37,973 nucleotides of DNA from Deltaproteobacteria bacterium (lineage in GTDB: Bacteria > Myxococcota_A > UBA9160 > SMWR01): NCBI GenBank assembly GCA_019310965.1, contig JAFDDG010000032.1, positions 1-37,973 on the forward strand, read 5' to 3'. The position numbers were made by a program, and so were the translations under genes. The notes beneath the pieces were generated by a model that saw only the letters and a list, made by a program, of their open reading frames with translations, searched no databases and was not told the DNA's origin. This document shows positions 15,307-22,724 of the stretch, piece after piece. Within the stretch, counting starts at the first letter, position 1. Every line of letters starts with the position of its first letter.

Positions 15307-17031
15307 TCAGCCCGCTGCCTTGATCGAGAACAACTCCGGCCGCAGAGGCTTCCTCACCTTCACGTCGGCGAGGACCTCCGCGGGGAGATCGAAGACGTCG
15401 CTGGCAGGGCCGACCGGATCGGTGAGCATGCACTCCGGCAACACGTCGTCCGCCACCGTGAAGCCGGCGCGGCGATTGAATTCCCACTCGTCTTCGAGCA
15501 CCTGCCAGCCGAGGTCGGCGATCTCTTCACGGCTAACCTCTCGGCCGATCATGAAGCCGTAGAATATGCGGATGTCGTCGGGGGTCGGGCCGATGAACTC
15601 ACAGAAGCCCGAGCCGTCGCAGATTGCGTTCACGATCTGTTTTTCCTGGGAGTGCTGCGCACAATCTTCGACCGGCATGCCGGTTTCCAACAGCAGCCCT
15701 GCCGTATGGTCGGCACCCATGGCGCTGGTCGCGTAGGTGGCGCCGGTGGCCTTGAGAGGCCGCGGATCCCAGGCGGGGATGGCTTGCCCCTTCACCGCGG
15801 GCACGCGGTGGTGTCCCGTGTATCGCCCTGTTGCGACCGCGCCCCCACCGATCGCGCGGCCGAGCTCGCTGCCCTCTGCGATCTCGTAGAAGAGCGCCTT
15901 CATCGAATCGACGTCGCCCCACTTCATCCGGCCGGCCTCCATCAGGATGGCGATGGCAGCGCCGGTCTCGATCGTGTCGAGCCCGAGTTCGTCGCAGAGC
16001 CGGTCGAGATCGGCGACGTCGTCCCAATGCTCGACGTCGCAGTTGGCGCCGAGGAGTGCCAGCGTTTCGAACTCCAGCGCCGAGGTCTTGTAGTTGCCCT
16101 CGGCGTCGTGAACGACGTTCGAGCACTGGACGACGCAGCCGGTGAGGCAGTTGTGCATCCCGCCACCGCGCTCGGCCAAGCTCTCGTAGATCAGGTTGCC
16201 ATCGAGCGTGTCGACGTGGGAAGACTGGCCCGCGATCCGGTTGCGAGTGGGAAGCGAGTGGATCACGTTCGCGAATTGCACGCCGACCACCGTTCCCTTG
16301 GCGAAGGGTTGGGGGCCATCGCGATAGGCGCGGCCGAATTTCTTGCCGAGGGCGAGGAACTCCTCGTGCTGGGCAGCCCGCCGCAGGCGAGTCTTTCCGG
16401 GCTCCACCGCGACGAACTTGAGGCCCTTCGCGCCCATCACGGCGCCCATCCCGCCGCGCCCCGCGTGGCGCGTCGGGTGGCGGCTCTCCTGGTCGGTGCA
16501 GGCGACCGACGCCCCGCCGAGCCGCAGCTCGCCGGCCGGGCCGCAGCAGATGAACGAAGCCTGCTTCGAGTAGAGCTCGGCGAGCCGCTCGCAGGTAGCG
16601 TAGGTCCAGAGTCCTTTGAGCTCGTCCGCGGCAACCAGGCGTGCGCCCTGCTCGTCGACTTCGAGGCCGAAGCGGGCGTCGGGGTCGGCGGGCTGGCCGG
16701 AGACGACGATGGCTCGGTAGCCGAGGCGCGCGAGATGCTGGGCGGGGTTGCCGCCGGCGTTCGCCTCCTTGATACCGCCGGTGAGTGGGCTCTTGGCGCC
16801 GACCGAGAGGCGCCCGGAGGTCGGCGCGGCGGTGCCGCCGAGCACACCGCCGGCGAAGATCAGGAGGTTCTCCGGACCGAGTGGGTCGCAGGTCGCATCG
16901 CACTCCTCGAGCAGGATGCGTGATGAGAGCGCACGGCCGCCGAGCAGGGTCCAGGCTTCGGGCAGGGGTTCGCTCTCGACACTCATTCGGCTCATGTCGA
17001 CTCGGAGCAGCTGGACCGGGGATACCGCCAT
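15307..17031 (-). CDS. Aldehyde ferredoxin oxidoreductase family protein (tungsto/molybdopterin)
   Basis: The AOR family interconverts aldehydes and carboxylic acids with ferredoxin, using a bis-pyranopterin W or Mo site and one [4Fe-4S] cluster. The 574-aa protein has the N-terminal domain with LGGRALSSRILLEE and GGTAAPTSGRLSVGAKSPLT, the HAGRGGMGAVMGAKGLKFV segment, and cluster cysteines 295, 299 and 303 in NCLTGCVVQCSN plus Cys477 in GSGFCEF. C-x3-C-x3-C differs from the C-x2-C-x3-C of Pyrococcus AOR, as in a related clade with a GCxPGCVxxCSN motif. ATG 17031 has GGAG upstream. It could share ferredoxin with the convergent Rnf/oxidoreductase operon. The substrate is unknown; no W/Mo-cofactor gene is in the window. 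Confidence 0.85.
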   Translation of the reverse strand: MAVSPVQLLRVDMSRMSVESEPLPEAWTLLGGRALSSRILLEECDATCDPLGPENLLIFAGGVLGGTAAPTSGRLSVGAKSPLTGGIKEANAGGNPAQHLARLGYRAIVVSGQPADPDARFGLEVDEQGARLVAADELKGLWTYATCERLAELYSKQASFICCGPAGELRLGGASVACTDQESRHPTRHAGRGGMGAVMGAKGLKFVAVEPGKTRLRRAAQHEEFLALGKKFGRAYRDGPQPFAKGTVVGVQFANVIHSLPTRNRIAGQSSHVDTLDGNLIYESLAERGGGMHNCLTGCVVQCSNVVHDAEGNYKTSALEFETLALLGANCDVEHWDDVADLDRLCDELGLDTIETGAAIAILMEAGRMKWGDVDSMKALFYEIAEGSELGRAIGGGAVATGRYTGHHRVPAVKGQAIPAWDPRPLKATGATYATSAMGADHTAGLLLETGMPVEDCAQHSQEKQIVNAICDGSGFCEFIGPTPDDIRIFYGFMIGREVSREEIADLGWQVLEDEWEFNRRAGFTVADDVLPECMLTDPVGPASDVFDLPAEVLADVKVRKPLRPELFSIKAAG

Positions 17032-17177
17032 GGGAGAGTCTCCGTGCTTGTCGTTCTGGATTGGCGCAACGGCCGAGCGTAGCTCGCTCGAAATCTCGCG
17101 CGAAAGTGGCGGGGGACTTCGGGCGGGTCGTCAGCCGCTCGAGGGGCGTCGAGGCTCCCCGCTTCGCCGGCGGGTCG

Positions 17178-18194
17178 TTACTCGTGCCAGAGCTCGGAGA
17201 CGAGCGCGGCGAGCACCCGGCGCTCTCCCTGGTAGGTGGTGCGGCCGTGGCCCACGCGCAGGTTGTCGATGAGCATGAGGTCGCCGCGCTGCCAGGGGAA
17301 CGAGGCGGTCAGCTCGCGCAGGTTGCGTCGTACGTCGCCGATCACGTCGGCGGGCAGCGCGCCACCGTCGCCGTAGCGGCAGTCGAGCGTCTTGGATGCG
17401 TCGAGCCCCGGCGTTCCGTTCGGATCGGGAGCGTCGGGCTCCTCTCCGGCCTCGGCCAATTCCGCGAGCTCCTCCGACATCGATCCGCACCAGACGGCGG
17501 CCTGGTTGAACCAGACCCGCTCGCCCGTCTTCGGATGCCGGCGGAAGGCAGGCATCCGGGCGAGAAGACGAAGCGACCCATCTTCGAGCCAGCTGCATTC
17601 GTTGTGCTGCTTGGCTGCAATGCGCTCGACCTCCGAATGATCCCGGGTCCCGAACATGTCGGGCCACGTGCGCGTGAGAATCGCAGTCGGCTCCAGCGGG
17701 ACGATCTGGATGTATTGAAGCCCGCGGCGCTCGAGCTCGGCGACGGCGGCCTCGGGGATCCTGGCGAGAACTCGCCGCAGGTCGACGAGTGGGGTGGCCC
17801 CACCCTCTGTAGCCGGGGTCGTGCAGCTGAATACGAGTCCTTGCGGGTGGATGTGTGCGTAGGACATCTCGGTGTGGAGGGGGATCGGGAAGTCCGGTCG
17901 CGTGTCCGTCGAGGTGAAGACTCGTCCCTGCACCCGTGTTCTCGGCGTCATGCCGCGGGGATATTCCATCAGCGGCAGGTCCAGGGCGAGGGTGAAGTCC
18001 TCGAACTGCGACGCTTCCGTCACGCCGAAGCCGCGGAAGAGCAGGCCACCGTATTCGAGCAGCGCGGCGCGGATCGCCGAGCGGTGCTTGCTGGCGAAGG
18101 CGGAGAGCTCTGCTCCGGGCGCCGCTTCGATGAGCCCCGGGAGCGGGCAACCCGGCTCGAGCTCCCCCACAGAAATCTCGAAGCGGGTGTCCAT
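17178..18194 (-). CDS. TauD/TfdA-family Fe(II)/2-oxoglutarate-dependent dioxygenase
   Basis: This is a probable non-haem Fe(II) oxygenase that couples 2-oxoglutarate decarboxylation to substrate hydroxylation. In the 338-aa protein the metal triad is visible as His107-x-Glu109 in IPLHTEMSY and His316 in VGHGRTTYQGERRVL, with Arg325/326 as the 2-oxoglutarate anchor. HxE instead of the common HxD is seen in the clavaminate-synthase-like branch. FRGFGV near residue 53 is also a family motif. I chose ATG 18194 because AGGAGG lies five nt upstream; a longer frame reaching 18266 has no such site. It is upstream of the AOR gene on the same strand with a 146-nt gap. The native substrate cannot be read from sequence. 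Confidence 0.85.
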   Translation of the reverse strand: MDTRFEISVGELEPGCPLPGLIEAAPGAELSAFASKHRSAIRAALLEYGGLLFRGFGVTEASQFEDFTLALDLPLMEYPRGMTPRTRVQGRVFTSTDTRPDFPIPLHTEMSYAHIHPQGLVFSCTTPATEGGATPLVDLRRVLARIPEAAVAELERRGLQYIQIVPLEPTAILTRTWPDMFGTRDHSEVERIAAKQHNECSWLEDGSLRLLARMPAFRRHPKTGERVWFNQAAVWCGSMSEELAELAEAGEEPDAPDPNGTPGLDASKTLDCRYGDGGALPADVIGDVRRNLRELTASFPWQRGDLMLIDNLRVGHGRTTYQGERRVLAALVSELWHE

Positions 18195-18526
18195 GCCGGC
18201 CTCCTGTCGCTCGTCTCCAGGAGCATAGTCTCTCGGGCTGGCGCGAGAAAGCTGGAATGGGCGCAAGCACCGCGGTGCTAGTCCCTTGCCGGAGTGTTGC
18301 GCTCGGATGCCTCGTGGCGGTCGCGGCGGCCAGTGAAGCTCGCCGCGGCCGCACTCCCGCTGGCCCGCGCGGCCTGGCAGCCGGGCTCGAGCAGGCAGGG
18401 TTCAATGGGCTGTCGCGAACCGTTGTCATGGCTGACGGGAACCTGATCGTTCGCGGAATTGATGGGCAAATCTGCCTGAGCCGCTCCGTCGCGTGGTAGC
18501 GTCATGGCGAATGGGGAGGGGCCGGC
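18195..18526. promoter_or_regulatory. Divergent 332-nt intergenic region with a 14-bp perfect palindrome
   Basis: This region separates the divergent dioxygenase and DUF3604 genes. It contains the perfect palindrome AGCACCGCGGTGCT at 18266-18279, placed about 72 nt upstream of the dioxygenase start. A weak minus-strand -10-like TATGCT (18222-18227) lacks a good -35. An 80-codon + strand frame (18257-18499) has no SD and no recognisable sequence and is not called. Confidence 0.45.
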
Positions 18527-20524
18527 TTGAGTAATTGGCTTCGAAAGCGAGTGCTGGCGGCGACGATCCTGGTGTGGGCGGCCGCAGCGCTCGCCTGCAG
18601 CGATCCGCTCGAGATCGAGCACTTCGAGGTGGTGTCCGATGCGGCGCCGCCGGCGCGCCCGAAGTGTCGGCAGCGCGCACGGCTGCGCAATGCCTACTTC
18701 GGCGACCTTCACGTCCACACCGGGCTGTCGAGCGACGCCTTCATGTACGACGTGAAGTTGAGGCCCAACGACGCCTACCGCTACGCCTTCGGTGAGCCCG
18801 TGCGGCTGCCGCCGCTCGATGCCGAGGGGCGCGGCACGCGAGAGGTGCGCATCGATCGCCCGCTCGACTTTGCGGCCGTCACCGATCACGCCGAGTTCCT
18901 GGCGGAACTCGAGCTGTGCAACGAGCCCGAGTCCGCCGGCTACGACTCCGCCTTTTGCGAGCGCCAACGTGACGCCAAATCGCCGCTGGACCTGGGTCTG
19001 GCGATCATCAGCCCGTGGAGCAGCCGGGATCGCGAGGTCTGCGGCGACGACTTGTCGGTCTGTGGGGAGCGGACCGAGCGCATCTGGCAGGAAGTCATCG
19101 ATGCCGCCGAGCACTGGAACGACACCAGCCCCCGCTGCGACCGCACGACCTTCGTGGCCTACGAGTGGAGCTCCTACCGGCTCGGTTCCAACTTCCACCG
19201 CAACGTCATCTTTCGCAATGCCACGGTTCCCCGGCGCCCGATCAGCTACCTCGAGGTGAAGCGCGAGTGGAAGCTCTGGGAGCTGCTGAAGCAGACCTGC
19301 CTCGACTCCGGCACCGGCTGCGACGCGATCGCGATCCCTCACAACTCGAACATCAGCAATGGCCGCCTGTTCGCCGTCGACTATCCCGGGGCTGCAACCG
19401 AAGAGGCGCAGCGTCAGCGCGCAGAGCTGCGGCGCGCCCTGGAGCCCATCGTCGAGATCATGCAGCACAAGGGCGACTCCGAGTGCGCGCCGCGTGTAGC
19501 GAGCGTGCTGGGCGCCGACGATCCGCTGTGTGACTTCGAGAAGTTCGCGATGCTGCTCGGGAAGTTGAGCGAGGAGGACACCTGCTACACCGGCCCGCTG
19601 GCGGATTCCGTGCCGCATCGCGGTCCCGACTGCTTCTCGCCGCTCAGCTATGTGCGCTACGCGCTCACCGAGGGTCTGAAGGAGGAGGCGCGCATCGGGG
19701 TCAACCCGTACAAGGTCGGCCTGATGGCCAGCACCGACACCCACAATGCCCTGGCCGGTGGCGTCGAGGAGCGCAGCTGGCCCGGCCACCTGGGCATCAC
19801 CGACGACGAGCCCGCCAAGCGGGTGACCCTCGACCCGGACGCCTACGGGGGGAACACCTCGAACGGGCCGGGCGGCTTGATCGGTGTCTGGGCGGAGGAG
19901 AACTCCCGCGATGCACTCTTCGAGGCCATGCGCCGGCGCGAGGTGTTCGGAACCAGCGGGCCGCGCATCCGCCCGCGCTTCTTCGCCGGTTGGCGCTACG
20001 CCGACGGTCTGTGCAACGACCGCGCGCTTCTCGAGAAGGCCTACGCGGGCGGCGTCGCGATGGGTGACGATCTGCCGGCCCAGCCCGAGGGCGCGGCCGG
20101 GCCGGTCTTTCTCACCACCGCCGAGCGGGACGTCGGGACGCGCAGTGCACCGGGGGGCCTGCTGCAGCGCATCCAGATCATCAAGGGCTGGGTCGATGAC
20201 GACGGCAACTCCCATCAAGCCGTCTTCGACGTGGCCGGTGGCGACAACGGCGCCACGGTGGACACGGATCGCTGCGCGCCGAGCGGGGTGGGGCATCGCT
20301 CCCTGTGCGCGGTGTGGCGCGACCCGGATTTCGATGCGGATCGCAACGCGGTCTATTACGCGCGAGTCGTCGAGAATCCGAGCTGCCGCTACTCGGCCTG
20401 GCAGTGCGTCGGTCTCGAGGGCGACGAGCGCCCCGCGGAGTGCGACGACCCGCAGCTGCCGCGGGTGATTCAGGAGCGCGCCTGGACTTCTCCCATCTGG
20501 TACACGCCAGGCGGCGCGAGCTAG
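18527..20524 (+). CDS. DUF3604 family protein, probable exported lipoprotein, PHP-like metal site
   Basis: DUF3604 proteins are large, mostly uncharacterised proteins related to PHP-type metallohydrolases. This 665-aa member shows the expected metal-ligand segments in order: GDLHVHTGLSSDAFMYDV (from residue 59), DFAAVTDHAEFLAE (about 118), VAYEWSS, AIPHNSNISNG, and MASTDTHNALAGG. It starts with a basic n-region and hydrophobic helix ending AAALAC, so it is probably exported and possibly lipidated at Cys24, although Leu at -2 is atypical for a lipobox. The TTG at 18527 is preceded by GGGGAGGGG. Extra cysteines (e.g. DRCAPSGVGHRSLC) fit disulfides outside the cytoplasm. The physiological substrate of this family is not established. 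Confidence 0.85.
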   Translation: MSNWLRKRVLAATILVWAAAALACSDPLEIEHFEVVSDAAPPARPKCRQRARLRNAYFGDLHVHTGLSSDAFMYDVKLRPNDAYRYAFGEPVRLPPLDAEGRGTREVRIDRPLDFAAVTDHAEFLAELELCNEPESAGYDSAFCERQRDAKSPLDLGLAIISPWSSRDREVCGDDLSVCGERTERIWQEVIDAAEHWNDTSPRCDRTTFVAYEWSSYRLGSNFHRNVIFRNATVPRRPISYLEVKREWKLWELLKQTCLDSGTGCDAIAIPHNSNISNGRLFAVDYPGAATEEAQRQRAELRRALEPIVEIMQHKGDSECAPRVASVLGADDPLCDFEKFAMLLGKLSEEDTCYTGPLADSVPHRGPDCFSPLSYVRYALTEGLKEEARIGVNPYKVGLMASTDTHNALAGGVEERSWPGHLGITDDEPAKRVTLDPDAYGGNTSNGPGGLIGVWAEENSRDALFEAMRRREVFGTSGPRIRPRFFAGWRYADGLCNDRALLEKAYAGGVAMGDDLPAQPEGAAGPVFLTTAERDVGTRSAPGGLLQRIQIIKGWVDDDGNSHQAVFDVAGGDNGATVDTDRCAPSGVGHRSLCAVWRDPDFDADRNAVYYARVVENPSCRYSAWQCVGLEGDERPAECDDPQLPRVIQERAWTSPIWYTPGGAS

Positions 20525-20535
20525 GCCTCTAGAAC

Positions 20536-20742
20536 TTACGCGGCCGGCGGAACGACCTCGACCATCGAGCGATGCTCCGCCGGCCGCTCGTCATCGAGGG
20601 CGGCCGTGAGTTGCGTGTGGCAGCGCTGGCACAACCCGTGGGTGCGCTTCCAGGGCGCGCCGCTCCAGGGCCACAGGCCCACGCCAAAGGCCTGCTGGCA
20701 ATTCAGGCAGACGCGAAGCGCGACGGTGAAGCGGTGGCTCAT
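20536..20742 (-). CDS. Small two-CxxC zinc-ribbon-like hypothetical protein
   Basis: This 68-aa protein has Cys12-x2-Cys15 (CLNC) and Cys38-x2-Cys41 (CQRC), 22 residues apart, in the pattern of a zinc ribbon; between them is an aromatic stretch GLWPWSGAPW. The THGLCQRC segment recalls the HGICP-type zinc knuckle near some sensor domains, but there is no other domain. The ATG at 20742 has GAGGA upstream at good spacing, which supports a real gene. It is convergent with the DUF3604 gene (11-nt gap) and alone in the local transcription unit. Function unknown; a small metal-binding or nucleic-acid-binding protein is possible. Confidence 0.65.
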   Translation of the reverse strand: MSHRFTVALRVCLNCQQAFGVGLWPWSGAPWKRTHGLCQRCHTQLTAALDDERPAEHRSMVEVVPPAA

Positions 20743-20929
20743 GCGATCCTCGGGAGCGGCGGTGCCATGCTGTCTATGACGTCGGGGGCTCGAAAAAGGT
20801 TCACTGACGCGCGGGCCAGGAACGGCAGGCCGCGCTCCATGCGGCAGCCGCTACCGGATGGCGTGTCGTCGAGCTTCCGCTTTACGTGATGGCCGGCTCC
20901 CGCTCACCGGGTCGGCAACGGGCGCCGGG

Positions 20930-21538
20930 CTACTGCGCGGCGGCGAGCTCCTCGTCCACGACTCGACGCAAGCGGGGGTAGGTCTGCAGGCCGACGAAGA
21001 GGCGGCCGTTGACCAGGAGCGCCGGTGTGGCGTCGAGCCCGAGGCGTTCGACGCGCACGAGGTCGGCGCGCACGCGGGTCAGCAGTGCCGGGTCGCGCAG
21101 GTCCGCCGAGAAACGCTCGGCATCGAGGCCCAGCGTGAGGGCGACCGCCCGGAGCTCGGCTTCGTCCAACGGGGCGGCGCTGCGGGCGAACAGTGCGTCG
21201 TGCATGCCCCAGAAGTCGCCCTGCTGCCGCGCCGCCTCGGCCGCGACGGCCGCCCGCCCGGAATCCTGCGCCACCACCGGCATGTGCACGAAGGCGAGCC
21301 GCACGTCGTCGGGATACTCGGCCAGGAGTCGCTTCAGGATGGGCTGGAAGCGCGCACAGTAGGGACAGCGAAAGTCGGCGAACTCGACGATCTGCACCGG
21401 GGCATCGGCGCGCCCGCGGGCCGGTGCGTCGGCCGGGTCGAAGGCGACGCGCGCAACGTCGGGAGCGGGCAGGGGGTTGGCACAAGCCGCGAGCAGAACG
21501 GCCAACGCGAAAATGCAGCGTGAAAGGGTGAGCCTCAG
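20930..21538 (-). CDS. DsbA-like thiol:disulfide oxidoreductase, probable lipoprotein
   Basis: This is a thioredoxin-fold protein with active site CPYC (EFADFRCPYCARFQ) and a cis-proline loop in DATPALLVNGRLFVG, typical of the DsbA/Thioredoxin_4 group that oxidises or isomerises disulfides outside the cytoplasm. The N-terminus is a short signal ending LLAAC-AN, a canonical lipobox, so the mature protein is probably membrane-tethered. There is no ATG, GTG or TTG at a workable distance; the best start is a CTG at 21538 that overlaps the ino1 stop (CTGA) and would rely on translational coupling. From there the protein is 202 aa. The exact start is uncertain. Confidence 0.8.
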   Translation of the reverse strand: MRLTLSRCIFALAVLLAACANPLPAPDVARVAFDPADAPARGRADAPVQIVEFADFRCPYCARFQPILKRLLAEYPDDVRLAFVHMPVVAQDSGRAAVAAEAARQQGDFWGMHDALFARSAAPLDEAELRAVALTLGLDAERFSADLRDPALLTRVRADLVRVERLGLDATPALLVNGRLFVGLQTYPRLRRVVDEELAAAQ

Positions 21539-22638
21539 CGTTCGCGCTGCCCGGCCAAGAAGGCCTCGGTGCGGCGGTGGGCCTCGTCGTCGGTGAACTG
21601 ACGCGGCGGGTGCTTCATCAAGTAGGCCGAGGGGCTTTCCAGAGGTCCGGACACGCCGCGGTCGAGGGCCAGCTTTGCGAAGCGGATCGCGTCGACCACC
21701 ACGCCGGCGGAGTTCGGCGAATCCTCGACCGAGAGCCTCACTTCGAGGTTCATCGGCACTCCACCGAAGAGCTCGCCCTCCATGCGCAGGAAGCACACCT
21801 TGTTGTCGTTCTGCCAGGCCACGTAATCGCTGGGACCCACGTGGATGTTCTCGTCCGCTATGCGTTCGAGGGCCACCGACTGCACGGCCTCGGTCTTGGA
21901 TTCCTTCTTCGAGGCCAGGCGGCTGCGATTCAGCATGTTGAGGAAGTCGGTGTTGCCCCCGGTGTTGAGCTGGTACGTGCGCGCGAGCTTGACGCCCCGC
22001 TTGCCGAAGAGGTCCGTCAACGTGCGGTGGGTGATGGTCGCGCCCAGCTGCGCCTTGATGTCGTCCCCGATGATGGGAAGTCCCGCATCTGCAAAGCGCT
22101 GCGCGAACGCCGGGTCGCTGGCGATGAAGACGGGGATGCAATTCACCAGCGCGCAGCCGGCCTCGAGGGCGCACTCGGCATAGAAGCGCGCCGCCTGCTC
22201 GGAGCCCACCGGCAGGTAGTTCACCAGCACTTCGGCACCGGAGTCGCGCAGCACGGCGACCACTTCGTCGCGCGTCGGGACCGTGGCGTCGGAGACCAGG
22301 AAGGTGCGCTCTTCCGGAAATTCCTTCATGTGATCGGCAACGCCGTCGAGAGGCACACCCATGCGCACGCGAACGCCGGTCTTGGATACTTCGCTGCAGA
22401 AGACCGCGGTGCAATTCGGAGCTTCGAAGATCGCCTCGGAGATGTCCTTGCCGACCTTGCGCACGTCCACGTCGAAGGCGGTCACCACGTCGATGTCCGA
22501 GGGCCCGTAGCCGCCGATGTCCCAGTGGATCAGCCCGGCGCTGGCCTCGGGCGTGCAGCCCCTGTAGTACTCGATGCCCTGGATGAGTGAACTCGCGCAG
22601 TTGCCCACGCCTACGACTGCCAACTTGATGCGGCCCAA
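21535..22638 (-). CDS. ino1: Myo-inositol-1-phosphate synthase (actinobacterial/archaeal type)
   Basis: Converts glucose 6-phosphate to 1L-myo-inositol 1-phosphate using NAD+, the first step toward inositol lipids and related solutes. The 367-aa protein is the short type found in Actinobacteria and Archaea. Visible motifs: the Rossmann segment LAVVGVGNCASSLIQGIEYY at the N-terminus, NYLPVGSEQA, GDDIKAQLGATITHRTL, and NTGGNTDFLNM. The start is TTG at 22638, with GGAGGGG a few nt upstream; extension to 22746 would add non-homologous residues. It heads a two-gene unit with the DsbA-like lipoprotein and is divergent from the GT39-like gene, which suggests a cell-envelope glycolipid context. That last point is inference. 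Confidence 0.9.
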   Translation of the reverse strand: MGRIKLAVVGVGNCASSLIQGIEYYRGCTPEASAGLIHWDIGGYGPSDIDVVTAFDVDVRKVGKDISEAIFEAPNCTAVFCSEVSKTGVRVRMGVPLDGVADHMKEFPEERTFLVSDATVPTRDEVVAVLRDSGAEVLVNYLPVGSEQAARFYAECALEAGCALVNCIPVFIASDPAFAQRFADAGLPIIGDDIKAQLGATITHRTLTDLFGKRGVKLARTYQLNTGGNTDFLNMLNRSRLASKKESKTEAVQSVALERIADENIHVGPSDYVAWQNDNKVCFLRMEGELFGGVPMNLEVRLSVEDSPNSAGVVVDAIRFAKLALDRGVSGPLESPSAYLMKHPPRQFTDDEAHRRTEAFLAGQRER

Positions 22639-22724
22639 GTCACCCCTCCGATCGAATCGCCCGTGCGAGTGCTCACCGAGCGGCCCCCCGTCCCTGGGGG
22701 ACGGCGAGGCCCCGTACCGATACC

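Noticed and set aside
18257-18499. 80-codon + strand frame in the dioxygenase/DUF3604 gap
   Set aside because: No SD, no recognisable sequence, and it covers the palindrome and likely promoter region.
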